This document shows positions 46,200 through 56,598 of a stretch of DNA of 64,000 nucleotides, one piece after another. Under the pieces are notes generated by a model, which did no database searches, was not told the DNA's origin, and saw nothing but the letters and a program-made list of their open reading frames with translations. The number at the start of each line of letters is the position of its first letter. Position 1 is the first letter of the stretch. Source of the stretch: JAAFHB01 sp942493325 (GTDB lineage: Bacteria > Bacteroidota > Bacteroidia > Bacteroidales > Prolixibacteraceae); contig OW818689.1 of NCBI GenBank assembly GCA_942493325.1, positions 3,410,001 to 3,474,000 of the forward strand, written 5' to 3'. The position numbers and the translations under genes are program-made.

Positions 46200-46496
46200 T
46201 GGAATATAGAATATTACGACGAATTCTTACTAAGTTTAGGTGTTTCTCCTAATAATAATACATTAAACTATGTGATTCCAATCTGAAAGCATTGGCACAT
46301 TGGCAAATTGACATATTAGCACATTTTATCATCCTCTCATTCTCTCACATTGACTCTTCGCCCACCCTTGCCCCATGCCCTTTGCCCAATGCCCCATGCC
46401 CTTCCTGCTATTTAATCATATTTTTTCTCATTTTCCACTTCCTTTATGTAGGGTAACAGGTAGCTCTGTTTGTCATTATACCGAAAGAACACACTA

Positions 46497-47546
46497 ATGA
46501 AAAAAGAACACGCCGGGATCTACGAACTAATTACCAAATCATTCTCAGGTGAATTAACTGAAGAAGAAACCCTTCTTTTTTACAGATGGAAAACCGTCGA
46601 GGCATCAAACCTGAGGGAGTATAATGATATAAAGATAATTTGGACCCGCTCAGAACGATTGGCGATGCCATCCCCAATTGATCTTCAAAAATCTTTGAAA
46701 TTAACCCGCAAAAAAGCGGGAATTGATAGCAAACAATTCAACTGGCGTCTTTTTTTCATTCAAACAGCTGCTGTCCTGGTTCTGGCACTCCTTTTTTCAT
46801 CAGTTTATAATAAACTTTTGGTTCCGGATCATGTGAAAATGTCTGCATCGCTTGTTTACCAGGAAGTAAAAGCAAGTTATGGAACGCAAAGCCGAGTGGA
46901 ACTGGCCGATGGAACTATCGTTCATTTGAATTCAGGAAGTACGCTGAGGTTTCCGAATTCATTCGACAATATGAAAACCAGGAGGGTGGAACTTACTGGA
47001 GAGGGCTTTTTCACCGTTGCCAAAAACAATGAACAACCTTTTATCGTTGATCTTCAAAGGATACAGATCAAAGTGCTTGGAACAAGCTTTAATGCAGAGG
47101 CTTATCCTGAAAATCCGTCCATTACCATAGCCCTGGTTGAAGGTAATATACAACTTCAGCAGCAGAACGGTGAGGATATAACCGACCTATTGGAAATGAA
47201 ACCTAACAATGTGGCCATCTTCAAACAGGCCGAAAATAAACTGCAGTGGAAAACAGAAGATGATTTAAACAAATACATAGCCTGGAGAGAAGGGAAGATT
47301 GTTTTCTCCAACGATCCTGTAAATACGGTCATTCAGAAACTGGAGAACTGGTACAATGTCGATATTGAGCTATCCGACCCTGTCCTTAAAAAATATCGTT
47401 TTACGGGGACATTTATTGATGAACCACTTGAGCAGGTCTTGACTATTCTAAACCTGACCTCAAAAATGAGTTACTCAATCATTCCTGCAGAAAAACGTGA
47501 CGATAACTCTTATACCAAACGAAAAATTATCCTGAAATCAAAATAA
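46497..47546 (+). CDS. FecR-like anti-sigma factor
   Basis: The protein has 349 aa from the ATG at 46497 (MKKEHAGIYELITKSFSGEL). A short cytoplasmic sigma-binding domain precedes one membrane segment (LFFIQTAAVLVLALLFSSVY). The periplasmic FecR domain follows (VKASYGTQSRVELADGTIVHLNSGSTLRFPN, ELTGEGFFTVAKN, VLGTSFNAEAYPE). A C-terminal STN-like DUF4974 is at about 265-349 (IVFSNDPVNTVIQKLENWYNVDIEL). It passes the signal from the STN domain of the SusC at 47700 to the ECF sigma factor. Confidence 0.95.
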   Translation: MKKEHAGIYELITKSFSGELTEEETLLFYRWKTVEASNLREYNDIKIIWTRSERLAMPSPIDLQKSLKLTRKKAGIDSKQFNWRLFFIQTAAVLVLALLFSSVYNKLLVPDHVKMSASLVYQEVKASYGTQSRVELADGTIVHLNSGSTLRFPNSFDNMKTRRVELTGEGFFTVAKNNEQPFIVDLQRIQIKVLGTSFNAEAYPENPSITIALVEGNIQLQQQNGEDITDLLEMKPNNVAIFKQAENKLQWKTEDDLNKYIAWREGKIVFSNDPVNTVIQKLENWYNVDIELSDPVLKKYRFTGTFIDEPLEQVLTILNLTSKMSYSIIPAEKRDDNSYTKRKIILKSK

Positions 47547-47601
47547 ACCAATTACGCAAAAAACACAATGCCTATGAGTAAATAAATAAATCAAAAAAAA
47601 G

Positions 47602-47632
47602 ACAGGAAAGTGTTGGAAGCACTTCCCTGTCC
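47602..47632 (+). terminator. Hairpin between fecR and susC
   Basis: GACAGGAAAGTG and CACTTCCCTGTC form a 12-bp stem with one mismatch, preceded by an A-run and followed by CGGATTTTA. It could end the fecR transcript or act as a leader structure of the susC mRNA, whose ATG is 68 bp further on. Confidence 0.5.
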
Positions 47633-47699
47633 GGATTTTACGAAAGCCTGTGATAGACAGGCAAACAAAAATTAATTATTAATAAAATCGATCAAAATT

Positions 47700-50600
47700 A
47701 TGGAAAAAAAATTTAAGGACAGGGAAGTTCCGGAAGGAACTTTCACACGAAAATTATTTCTAATTATGAGAATGACCCTGATATTACTAATAGCCTCAAC
47801 ACTAAGCTTGTTCGCGACCGGAAGTTATTCCCAAAACACGAAGGTATCGCTCGAAATGAAAAGTGTGACCGTCAAAGAGGCGCTCAAGGCCATTGAAAAC
47901 ATGAGTGAGTTTTTCTTTATCTACAACAACGAACTCATTGATGTAAACCGGGAGATAGACATCAAGGTGAAAAATCAAAAGATTGGTGATATCCTGAATA
48001 CAATTTTCGCGGGTGAAAAGGTTGAAATCACAGTGATTGACCGCAAAATAGTTCTGGCTCCCACTTCAATGAGCAGCCAGCAGCCCGGCAGAACAATAAC
48101 CGGAAAAGTCACTGACTCTTCAGGGGCCTCGCTGCCGGGTGTTTCGGTAGTTTTAAAAGGAACAACAACCGGGGTAATCACGGATAACAATGGGACTTAT
48201 TCCATTCCGAATATTCCTGAAAATTCCATTTTGCAATTTTCATTTGTAGGCATGAAAATGCAGGAAATTGCCGTGGGTACGAGAACAAGTATAAGTATCA
48301 CAATGGAAGAAGAGACAGTTGGAATTGAAGAAGTTGTGGCGATCGGATATGGTGTTCAGCGCAAAGTGAATCTTACAGGAGCCGTTGCCCAGGTTGATTC
48401 AAAAGTATTGGAAAGCCGCCCGATTACCAACCTGGGACAAGGACTTCAGGGAGTGGTTGCCAATCTTAATATATCCCCGGTCAGCGGTGCGCCCGGTCGT
48501 GGAGTTACCTTCAATGTTCGCGGGATGACTTCCATAAACGGTGGCGAACCACTCATACTTATTGACGGGGTTCAGATGAACCCAAACCTGATCAATCCCT
48601 CGGACGTGAAAAGTATCTCCGTATTGAAAGATGCCGCTTCGGCAGCTATTTATGGAGCACGTGCTGCTTATGGTGTTATCCTCATTACAACAAAAAGTGG
48701 ATTGAAAAACGAAAAGCCGGTTGTCTCATTTTCGGCAAATTATTCGATGAACAGACCAACCGTGATTCCGGAATATATGAATTCGATCGAATACACCAGC
48801 TGGATGAATGAAGGTTTTACGAACACGAACGGCCGGCCATATTTCGATGCAGAAACAATGCAGCATGTAGAGGCGTATTTCAATGATCCGGTAAATAATC
48901 TACCCGTGTATAAGCATTCCACAGATGCACCAAATTTTTACAGATACAATGGGAATACAAATTGGACTAAAGAGCTGTTAAATGACAGCTATCCCATGCA
49001 ACAATACAATGCAAGTGTTAATGGTGGTAACGATAAAGTTTCCTATTATACCTCTTTCGGCTATTTCAACCAGAAAGGAATATCAAAGCCCGGAAATGAA
49101 AACTATGACCGCTATAACTTCATGCAGAATATCAAATATAATGTAAACAGCTGGCTGAATCTAAGTGTGAAGGCTTCATTGAACAGCGATAATAACAAAA
49201 TGAATCCCCAGAATAAATGGGGCAGTTTTGCAACCGATAATATGTATGTAGCTGGAGATTCCAGACCAATTATGCCCGTTTATCATCCGGACGGTAATTA
49301 TGCAGGGTATTCAGGAAACGGATATTTTACGAATCTCGTGGCCTACATAAAACAAGGAGGTTACCAGCGAAAGAGAATTACTGACTTATGGTTAACAGGA
49401 GCGATGGTACTCACTCCGGTCAAAGCGGTAACAATCAATGTTGACTACACCTATAATTCATACAATGATGTATCCCTGAATTATATGAAGCAATACTGGG
49501 ATTATGATGCTTCCGGTCCCGCGGTTTTATTCCCGCATACTACGCCCAATGCTGTAACCCGAAGCAATACAAATAACAGGTATACTTCCTTTAACGCCTA
49601 TGGTGAGTATGAGAAGAGATTCAATGACAATCATTACCTCAAATTTATGGCTGGTTTCAATCAGGAACTTGGAATAAACAGCTGGTTCCAGGCGCAAAGG
49701 CAAAAACTCATCAGCAACGAAATTCCCTATATGAATCTGGCTTCAGGAGACAGGTATGCTTATGACTCAGGATCGGAATATGCCATCAGGGGGGTCTTCA
49801 CACGACTTAATTATACATTTAAGGAAAAATACCTGTTTGAATTTAACGGACGCTATGATGGTTCTTCGAGATTCCCGAAAAATGACCGCCAGGAATTCTT
49901 CCCCTCAGCCTCATTCGGCTGGCGCATCTCGAATGAAGGTTTCTTTGGATCATTAAAAAACATCATCAACGATCTGAAGGTAAGGGCATCGTATGGAAAC
50001 CTGGGGAATCAGGCCGTGGCCGCGTACTATCCGTATGTAGCCACCTACGGAACAAGTGAGGTAGACTATTTGCTGGGTGGAGAAAAACCCATGACTGTTA
50101 CTGCTGCGGGTCTTGTAAGTCCCACACTGACCTGGGAAAAAGTGGCGCAATCAAATTTCGGTCTCGATATTGCCATGTGGGATAACAAATTCCAGGGCTC
50201 AATTGATGTGTACCGCCGGGACACTGAAGATATGCTTACCAAGTCAAAATCCTTGCCATCAGTCCTTGGCACTACTGAACCTCAGGCAAATGCCGCGAAT
50301 ATGAAGACAAATGGTTTTGAGGTTACCCTCTCGTATAATAGTCAGATGGGTAATGGTCTGAAATATGATTTTGATCTTATTCTGGCAGACTCACAGTCAG
50401 AAATTACAAAATATGATAATCCTAACGGAATTATTTCAGATTATTACATCGGTCGAAAAATTGGAGAGATATGGGGCTTTGAAACAGAAGGACTCTTCGC
50501 GTCTGACGCAGAGGCAGCACTACAGGATCAGTCTCAGATTTCGGGGCACAAATTCCTCGCGGGTGATATTAAATTCAGAGATTTGACAAATGACAAGAAA

Positions 50601-51137
50601 ATCACCAGGGGAAGTCAGACTTTAACTGATCACGGAGACCTTAAAATTATCGGTAACAATACTCCGCGTTACAGTTATGGTATAAAAGGGCGGGCCGAAT
50701 GGAAGGGTTTTGATTTCGATATATTCTTCCAGGGTGTTGGCAAAAGGGATTTAAGTGTGGGAAATACCTTTTTCCTCGCACATTACGGAAGTGAATGGGC
50801 AGTACCACAGAAGATCAATGCAGACTATTGGTCACCTACAAATCCTGATGCCCTTTTCCCGCGACCCAGAATAGGAAACGCCGGTGAGGTAACCCAGGTT
50901 CAAACCCGATTTTTACAAAATGCAGCCTATATCCGGTTAAAACAACTCACTTTGGGTTATACCATTCCAAAGGCCATAACCCAAAAAGCGAAGATTGAAA
51001 CTTTCCGGGTTTATTTCTCCGGGAATAATCTTTGGGAACAGACCAAAATGCTCGATATTTTCGACCCTGAAGTCACTTCTACACAGACCTATCCATTTTC
51101 GCGTTCCTTCTCATTTGGACTGGACATAACGCTTTAG
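47700..51137 (+). CDS. SusC-like TonB-dependent transducer with N-terminal STN domain
   Basis: The protein has 1145 aa. A signal sequence ends near TGSYSQN. An STN domain follows at about 48-125 (VSLEMKSVTVKEALKAIENM, FFIYNNELIDVNREI), then a carboxypeptidase-regulatory-like domain at about 130-210. The TonB box region IEEVVAIGYGVQRK comes next, then a plug with PLILIDGVQMNPNLINPSDV and VLKDAASAAIYGARAAYGVI, and the barrel ending in SFGLDITL. The STN domain contacts FecR in the periplasm and signals substrate capture. The SusD partner starts 27 bp downstream. The neighbouring fucosidases suggest a fucose-containing oligosaccharide. Confidence 0.96.
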   Translation: MEKKFKDREVPEGTFTRKLFLIMRMTLILLIASTLSLFATGSYSQNTKVSLEMKSVTVKEALKAIENMSEFFFIYNNELIDVNREIDIKVKNQKIGDILNTIFAGEKVEITVIDRKIVLAPTSMSSQQPGRTITGKVTDSSGASLPGVSVVLKGTTTGVITDNNGTYSIPNIPENSILQFSFVGMKMQEIAVGTRTSISITMEEETVGIEEVVAIGYGVQRKVNLTGAVAQVDSKVLESRPITNLGQGLQGVVANLNISPVSGAPGRGVTFNVRGMTSINGGEPLILIDGVQMNPNLINPSDVKSISVLKDAASAAIYGARAAYGVILITTKSGLKNEKPVVSFSANYSMNRPTVIPEYMNSIEYTSWMNEGFTNTNGRPYFDAETMQHVEAYFNDPVNNLPVYKHSTDAPNFYRYNGNTNWTKELLNDSYPMQQYNASVNGGNDKVSYYTSFGYFNQKGISKPGNENYDRYNFMQNIKYNVNSWLNLSVKASLNSDNNKMNPQNKWGSFATDNMYVAGDSRPIMPVYHPDGNYAGYSGNGYFTNLVAYIKQGGYQRKRITDLWLTGAMVLTPVKAVTINVDYTYNSYNDVSLNYMKQYWDYDASGPAVLFPHTTPNAVTRSNTNNRYTSFNAYGEYEKRFNDNHYLKFMAGFNQELGINSWFQAQRQKLISNEIPYMNLASGDRYAYDSGSEYAIRGVFTRLNYTFKEKYLFEFNGRYDGSSRFPKNDRQEFFPSASFGWRISNEGFFGSLKNIINDLKVRASYGNLGNQAVAAYYPYVATYGTSEVDYLLGGEKPMTVTAAGLVSPTLTWEKVAQSNFGLDIAMWDNKFQGSIDVYRRDTEDMLTKSKSLPSVLGTTEPQANAANMKTNGFEVTLSYNSQMGNGLKYDFDLILADSQSEITKYDNPNGIISDYYIGRKIGEIWGFETEGLFASDAEAALQDQSQISGHKFLAGDIKFRDLTNDKKITRGSQTLTDHGDLKIIGNNTPRYSYGIKGRAEWKGFDFDIFFQGVGKRDLSVGNTFFLAHYGSEWAVPQKINADYWSPTNPDALFPRPRIGNAGEVTQVQTRFLQNAAYIRLKQLTLGYTIPKAITQKAKIETFRVYFSGNNLWEQTKMLDIFDPEVTSTQTYPFSRSFSFGLDITL

Positions 51138-51164
51138 TTAATTCACTGATTAATAAAACATCAT

Positions 51165-52793
51165 ATGAAAAGAATATACGTCATATTTGTAATATTATCG
51201 TTAACTACATGTTTTTCATGTAATGACGATTTTATGGAAAGGTATCCCCTTGACAAAATTAATGATGCCAATTTCTGGCAAACACCCGATGATCTGAAAA
51301 CCTACGCGAATCAGTACTACCCGGTTTTAAGCAGAATAGATGCGTGGAGAACAGATAATATGAGCGATAACCAGGCCCCGGCAAGTCTCAACAGTTATAC
51401 CTGGAATGAATATGTTGTTCCATCGAGCGGCGGTGGCTGGGCAAAAAGTGACTGGAGCGGAATCCGCAGTACCAACTATTTCCTTAACAGGTATTCGGTG
51501 GTACAAGGAAATCCTACGGACATTAAAAGATATGTTGCTGAAATTCGCTTCTTTAAGTCCTATTACTACCACTTGAAAGTCAAACAATTCGGTGATGTTC
51601 CCTGGTTAACTACTGATCTGCAAATAGATTCGGATGAATTAATGGCTCCCAGGGATTCCAGGAAATTGGTGATCGATTCTGTTGTAGCAGACCTTGATTA
51701 TGCCAGTGCAAATTTGCCTGAAACTGCTTCGGACGGTCGCCTGACCAAATATGCGGCACTTGCATTAAAAGTCAGGGTATGTTTATTTGAAGGCACTTTC
51801 AGAAAATACCACAACCTGGGCGATCATGAAAGAGTTTTGCGTGAAGCCGTGGAGGCAGCTGAAATCATTATCAATTCCGGGAAGTTTAGTTTATATTCAA
51901 CTGGTGACACTAACAATGATTTTTACAATTTATTTATTCAGCCTGAGTTGACCGGAAATACCGAAGGAATATTGATCCAGCGGTATGTCGAAGACAAGAA
52001 AATGCACAATCGTGTCCGTCAATTAGGTGAAGCCGGATCAGGGTTTACTAAAGACTTCGCCGAAAGCTATTTGGCCAAGGATGGAAAACCAATTGCCCTC
52101 AGTCCGATGTATAAAGGTGATGCTGTATTCGCTGATGAATTTGTGGACCGCGATCCCCGGATGACCCAGACAATATACACCCAGGCACGTCCGTATCATA
52201 TTACCAATGCGGGTCAGTATCAATATCAGAATGTGCCGCAGTTTGATAACGGAATGACCTATACCGGCTACCGGATTATCAAATTCTTTTCTCCCACCCA
52301 GCGGGACTTTGAATACCAGCGATGTATACTCGATGATTTCATCTTCCGCTACGGAGAGGTATTGATTAATTATGCGGAAGCAAAAGCAGAATTGGGAGAA
52401 GCTACCCAGGAGGTATTAAATAAATCGGTCAACCTGCTCCGGGCCAGAGTCGGCATGCCAAATCTTGATGTCAACGTTGGTTTTGTTGATCCGAACTGGC
52501 CAAACTGGGAAGTGCCGGTGACTCCGCTTATCAATGAAATACGTCGTGAACGCCGTATTGAACTGGCCGCTGAAGGATTTAGATTTGATGACCTTACCCG
52601 TTGGAAAGCAGGAAAATTACTGACCAATCTAAAGACCTATCTGGGTGCCAGGGACCCGTCAACAGGTGACTATCGCATTCTCTATCCTGGAAAAACAAGG
52701 ACCTGGAATGATAAACTATATCTGTATCCTCTTCCCTCTAATGAGTTGAAATTAAATCCGCAGTTGGTTCAGAATCCTGGATGGGGTTCATAA
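51165..52793 (+). CDS. SusD/RagB-like lipoprotein of the fucosidase PUL
   Basis: The protein has 542 aa with lipobox TCFSC (Cys19). SusD signatures are AEIRFFKSYYYHLKVKQFGDVPW, FRYGEVLINYAEAKAELGE, RRERRIELAAEGFRFDDLTRW and LYLYPLPSNELKLNPQLVQNPGW. It partners the STN-SusC directly upstream. A strong hairpin at 52803-52840 follows the stop codon. Confidence 0.95.
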   Translation: MKRIYVIFVILSLTTCFSCNDDFMERYPLDKINDANFWQTPDDLKTYANQYYPVLSRIDAWRTDNMSDNQAPASLNSYTWNEYVVPSSGGGWAKSDWSGIRSTNYFLNRYSVVQGNPTDIKRYVAEIRFFKSYYYHLKVKQFGDVPWLTTDLQIDSDELMAPRDSRKLVIDSVVADLDYASANLPETASDGRLTKYAALALKVRVCLFEGTFRKYHNLGDHERVLREAVEAAEIIINSGKFSLYSTGDTNNDFYNLFIQPELTGNTEGILIQRYVEDKKMHNRVRQLGEAGSGFTKDFAESYLAKDGKPIALSPMYKGDAVFADEFVDRDPRMTQTIYTQARPYHITNAGQYQYQNVPQFDNGMTYTGYRIIKFFSPTQRDFEYQRCILDDFIFRYGEVLINYAEAKAELGEATQEVLNKSVNLLRARVGMPNLDVNVGFVDPNWPNWEVPVTPLINEIRRERRIELAAEGFRFDDLTRWKAGKLLTNLKTYLGARDPSTGDYRILYPGKTRTWNDKLYLYPLPSNELKLNPQLVQNPGWGS

Positions 52794-52802
52794 TAGGTTA
52801 TT

Positions 52803-52840
52803 CGGAATGGTGCGGATCATGAGTTATCCGCACCATTCCG
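52803..52840 (+). terminator. Strong hairpin after susD
   Basis: CGGAATGGTGCGGAT and ATCCGCACCATTCCG form a perfect 15-bp stem with an 8-nt loop. An A-rich stretch and then a short T-run follow. It probably limits read-through from susCD into the fucosidase genes or protects the susCD mRNA 3' end. Confidence 0.7.
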
Positions 52841-52990
52841 ATACATCAAAAAATACCTTTTTAATGGTAACTGATGGCCGGCTAACTGTATCATTAAGGT
52901 TATGGATCAGAATGACAACACGCTGATTTAAGGCGGCAATGCAGATTTATACGATCAATCACTGTTTAATCTTCTATACGCGGTAAAGAC

Positions 52991-54676
52991 ATGAAACAGC
53001 TCATCCTTTTCCTGCTGCTTTCCTGCATATCAGTTATATATGCAAGGGCGCAGGTTCATAACAAACCGGCACTCCCCTCACCCCAGCAAGTACAATGGCA
53101 CAATATGGAACGCACGATGTTTGTACATTTTGCGCCAAATACGTGGCAGGGTACCGAACTGGACAACAGAAGCACTCCGCTGGGTCGAATAAACCCATCA
53201 AAGCTCGATGTCAATCAATGGATTGACGCTGCAGAATCGTTCGGTGCCAAAATGATCATTTTCGTGGCAAAACATGTTGGCGGATTTTGTATGTGGCAAA
53301 CCGAATCGACCGATTACAGCATCAAAAACACGCCTTATAAAAATGGGAAGGGAGATATTCTCGACGAACTGGCTAAGGCTTGTTTCCGGCGCGGCATGCG
53401 ACTGGGCATTTATATCTATCCGGGGGATGACACTTGGGGGGCCTACCTTGGTGGCGGTGGAAAAACAAAAGATCCTGCCAGGCAGGAGGGTTATAACAAA
53501 GTGCTGCGTCTGCAATGGGAAGAGGTTCTGTCGCGATATGGAAACCAGATTCATGAAATCTGGTATGATGGCGGTCTGGTTGTTCCGCTGGAAGATATTG
53601 TAAAAAAATATGCTCCTAACGCCATTGTGTTCCAGGGACCATTTGCAAATATCCGCTGGGTGGGCAATGAACAGGGCATCGCGCCTTACCCTGCGTGGAA
53701 CAGCGTTAATTCCCAGGATGCGCTGACTGGCATCGCCACCGGTGCACATGGTAATCCCGATGGCAAAGTCTGGATGCCACTCGAGGTGGATGTGACACTA
53801 AAAGACCACAACTGGTTCTGGAGTCCGACCAATTCAAAAAATCTGCGTAATCTTAACCAGTTAATGGATATTTACTACACCTCGGTGGGTCGTGGCGGAG
53901 TTTTACTGCTTAATTCAGCACCTGATACAACAGGACTGATCCCTCCCGAAGATATGTCCCTTTACAAACAATTTGGTAATGAAATCGAACGCAGGTTTGG
54001 AAAAAGCATAGCCCGCACATCGGGTAACGGAGATACAATTGAGTTAAAACCTGGAACTCCCATAAAGATAGATCATGTCGTCATTCAGGAAGATATAATT
54101 TTCGGAGAACGGGTTCGTAAATACCTGATCGAAGGGAACATTAACGGGAAATGGATTGAACTGGCAAAAGGCACATCAATCGGGAATAAACGCATTCAAC
54201 GTTTCGATCCGGTTGAAGTAAGCACCGTACGGATCCTCTTTTACAATTCCTCATTCCCCCCTGTGATTAAAAATTTTGAAGTTTTTTATGTGGATGCAAA
54301 TGCATCCAAAACCCCTTCAAACATAAAGGACAATATCCCCCTTGGAATAATAACATCCGATAAGTCCGGGAATTTCGAAATCGATCTGTCCGATTATATC
54401 CGGCAGGCAGGGCAATATCAGTTAGTGGCGCTGGGCGACAAAAACGCTGCCGCCCCCATCACCGCTGCTGTTTTGGTATTACAGGGAATGGAAACCTCGG
54501 GACTTGTACACCGGCAAACCGATGGAAAATATAATATCAACATCACCGCTCATCCTTCGGGTGGGAAAAGAACCATCGTTATAAAAGGAACAATCATGCA
54601 TTCGGGTAAGACGATTCCGATAAAAACTACCTGGTTCCTGTCAAAAATAAATCCTGACAATTCTGTGGGTAAATGA
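52991..54676 (+). CDS. GH29 alpha-L-fucosidase, first of four
   Basis: The protein has 561 aa with a signal peptide ending at YARAQ. The GH29 catalytic domain covers about residues 28-330. It has fucose-binding FVHFAPNTW, FVAKHVGGFCMW (92-102), the nucleophile Asp193 in EIWYDGG, and the acid/base candidate Glu265 in MPLEVDV. A C-terminal beta-sandwich with discoidin-like pattern follows (IDHVVIQEDIIFGERVRKYLI, GTSIGNKRIQRF), then a smaller beta-domain. It removes terminal alpha-L-fucose. Presence of the GH29-B type EVDV motif suggests branched-linkage fucose (alpha-1,3/1,4). The protein is exported to the periplasm. Confidence 0.93.
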   Translation: MKQLILFLLLSCISVIYARAQVHNKPALPSPQQVQWHNMERTMFVHFAPNTWQGTELDNRSTPLGRINPSKLDVNQWIDAAESFGAKMIIFVAKHVGGFCMWQTESTDYSIKNTPYKNGKGDILDELAKACFRRGMRLGIYIYPGDDTWGAYLGGGGKTKDPARQEGYNKVLRLQWEEVLSRYGNQIHEIWYDGGLVVPLEDIVKKYAPNAIVFQGPFANIRWVGNEQGIAPYPAWNSVNSQDALTGIATGAHGNPDGKVWMPLEVDVTLKDHNWFWSPTNSKNLRNLNQLMDIYYTSVGRGGVLLLNSAPDTTGLIPPEDMSLYKQFGNEIERRFGKSIARTSGNGDTIELKPGTPIKIDHVVIQEDIIFGERVRKYLIEGNINGKWIELAKGTSIGNKRIQRFDPVEVSTVRILFYNSSFPPVIKNFEVFYVDANASKTPSNIKDNIPLGIITSDKSGNFEIDLSDYIRQAGQYQLVALGDKNAAAPITAAVLVLQGMETSGLVHRQTDGKYNINITAHPSGGKRTIVIKGTIMHSGKTIPIKTTWFLSKINPDNSVGK

Positions 54677-54830
54677 TGTCACAGGAAAATCATAACAGGA
54701 AAACGGAACGTATTACCAAATTCACCGATGAATAGACCATACCGGGAATAATCCCGGGAAGTATCACCCGATAATAAAGGAATCCGGGTATAAACACTCT
54801 GAAATTTTTAAAACCTGAACAGGAAACAAT

Positions 54831-56531
54831 ATGAATATAAAATTATACTTAATAACACTGTCGTTTATATTAAGCATCCCTCTTTGCGCACAGCCCTTAT
54901 CGGGGACTTTACCCCTGCCGTCACCCCAGCAACTGAGGTGGCAGCAATATGAGCAGATTATGTTTGTATGCCTCGACCCGTGTACCTGGCAGGGAAGGGA
55001 ATATGATAATCATTCATTGCCCTTAAGCAGGATAAATCCCACGGCATTAAATACAGACCAATGGTGTGAGACCGCAAAACTATGGGGCGCAAAGCTGATC
55101 CTTTATGTCGCAAAACATACAGGAGGATTCTGCTGGTGGCAGACACAAACGTCCGGTTACGGCATTAAAGAAACTCCCTGGAGAAATGGGAAAGGTGATG
55201 TGGTGGCCGATTTGTCTGCATCATGCAAAAAATACGGCCTCGATCTGGGTATTTATGTTTATCCGGGCGACGATCAATGGGGAGCAGGTATAGGCAGTGG
55301 CGGTACAACCAAGGATCCGTCAAAACAGGAAGCCTACAACCAGGTATTTCGCACACAACTCACAGAACTGCTCAGCAGGTACGGAACCATCCGTGAGGTC
55401 TGGTTCGACGGAAATTGTAATATTCCGGTGAGTGATCTTCTGGTCAGATATGCACCGGATGCCGTCATATTTCAGGGTAAATCGGCAACTATCCGTTGGG
55501 TAGGCAACGAAGATGGCTACGCTCCGTCTCCAAACTGGTATACTTTGAAAAGAAGCGATTTAGCCACAGGAATTGCGACAGCACTCCATTCCGATCCCTA
55601 TGGCGATGCTTATGCACCCGTTGAAATTGATGTTCCGCTGTTGAAAAACAAGGGTCACAAATGGTTTTGGGCACCTGATTCTGACCATCTGCTGATGGAT
55701 ATCGGGCAGTTGATGACAGTTTATTACAAATCGGTCGGAAGGGGTGGTGTACTCTTACTGAACTCTACTCCGGATACGACTGGTCTGATCCCCGTTTCAC
55801 ACCGTGAGATGTACAAAAAATTCGGACAGGAGATAAAGAAACGATTTTCAAAACCATTAAAACAAACCTCGGGTGAGGGCGAAATTCTGGAAATGGTATT
55901 CAATAAACCTGCAACCCTCAACCATGTTATCCTGCAGGAAGATATTGGTAAGGGACAACGCGTGCTTTCGTATGTAATTGAAGGTTATAACCAGAATAAA
56001 TGGATAAAACTTGTAGAAGGAACTTCTGTTGGAAATAAAAAAATCGATCATTTTAATACCGTCGAAACCGAAAAAATCAGGGTTCGGTTTATTAAAGTCA
56101 AAGCTACTCCTCAAATAAGGAATTTTGCAGTTTATAATATTCCGGTTGAAGTGCTCAGCAGTGATTCAAAAGAAGAGGTAACGGTTATTGGCAACTGGCA
56201 GGCTGACACTTATGACCAGGAATGGAAAGAAGTAAGTTTCGACCTCACGCCATATGTGACTGCTGTGGGACAATACGAACTCTATTTCTCAACACTGATC
56301 AGGGATTTCACCAAAAAGGAGCCATCAGGTCTCGAATTTAAGGAACCCCTTTTGGAAATGTACGGAAGAAATGCCGCTGACGCCTTACAGGTAAACGAAA
56401 AAGAGAATTCCATCCGGCTGACACGTTCGCAACAAACCCTGGATGAATTTCCTACCCTGCTAAAGTTGAAAATAAGGTCAAAACCCACAAAGTCATCGGG
56501 TGATATTTGCATTAAAAGACTCACCTACTGA
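54831..56531 (+). CDS. GH29 alpha-L-fucosidase-like, second of four, altered fucose pocket
   Basis: The protein has 566 aa with a signal peptide ending near PLCAQ. It is colinear with the first fucosidase: VAKHTGGFCWW, nucleophile Asp193 in EVWFDGN, acid/base Glu265 in APVEIDV. The motif that is FVHFAPNTW in the first enzyme reads FVCLDPCTW here, so the conserved fucose-contacting His is Cys47. The C-terminal discoidin-like domain is kept (NHVILQEDIGKGQRVLSYVI). The changed pocket points to altered specificity or reduced activity. A 154-bp gap separates it from the first enzyme. Confidence 0.88.
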   Translation: MNIKLYLITLSFILSIPLCAQPLSGTLPLPSPQQLRWQQYEQIMFVCLDPCTWQGREYDNHSLPLSRINPTALNTDQWCETAKLWGAKLILYVAKHTGGFCWWQTQTSGYGIKETPWRNGKGDVVADLSASCKKYGLDLGIYVYPGDDQWGAGIGSGGTTKDPSKQEAYNQVFRTQLTELLSRYGTIREVWFDGNCNIPVSDLLVRYAPDAVIFQGKSATIRWVGNEDGYAPSPNWYTLKRSDLATGIATALHSDPYGDAYAPVEIDVPLLKNKGHKWFWAPDSDHLLMDIGQLMTVYYKSVGRGGVLLLNSTPDTTGLIPVSHREMYKKFGQEIKKRFSKPLKQTSGEGEILEMVFNKPATLNHVILQEDIGKGQRVLSYVIEGYNQNKWIKLVEGTSVGNKKIDHFNTVETEKIRVRFIKVKATPQIRNFAVYNIPVEVLSSDSKEEVTVIGNWQADTYDQEWKEVSFDLTPYVTAVGQYELYFSTLIRDFTKKEPSGLEFKEPLLEMYGRNAADALQVNEKENSIRLTRSQQTLDEFPTLLKLKIRSKPTKSSGDICIKRLTY

Positions 56532-56598
56532 TCTTACAGAATGGAAGGAGTAAATGACAATACTCGGCTCACAAATAAATCATAAAAAAGGAAATAGA

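Noticed and set aside
53198..53749. 183-codon minus-strand ORF
   Set aside because: It lies fully inside the first GH29 gene, whose protein is clearly conserved; it is an antisense shadow.
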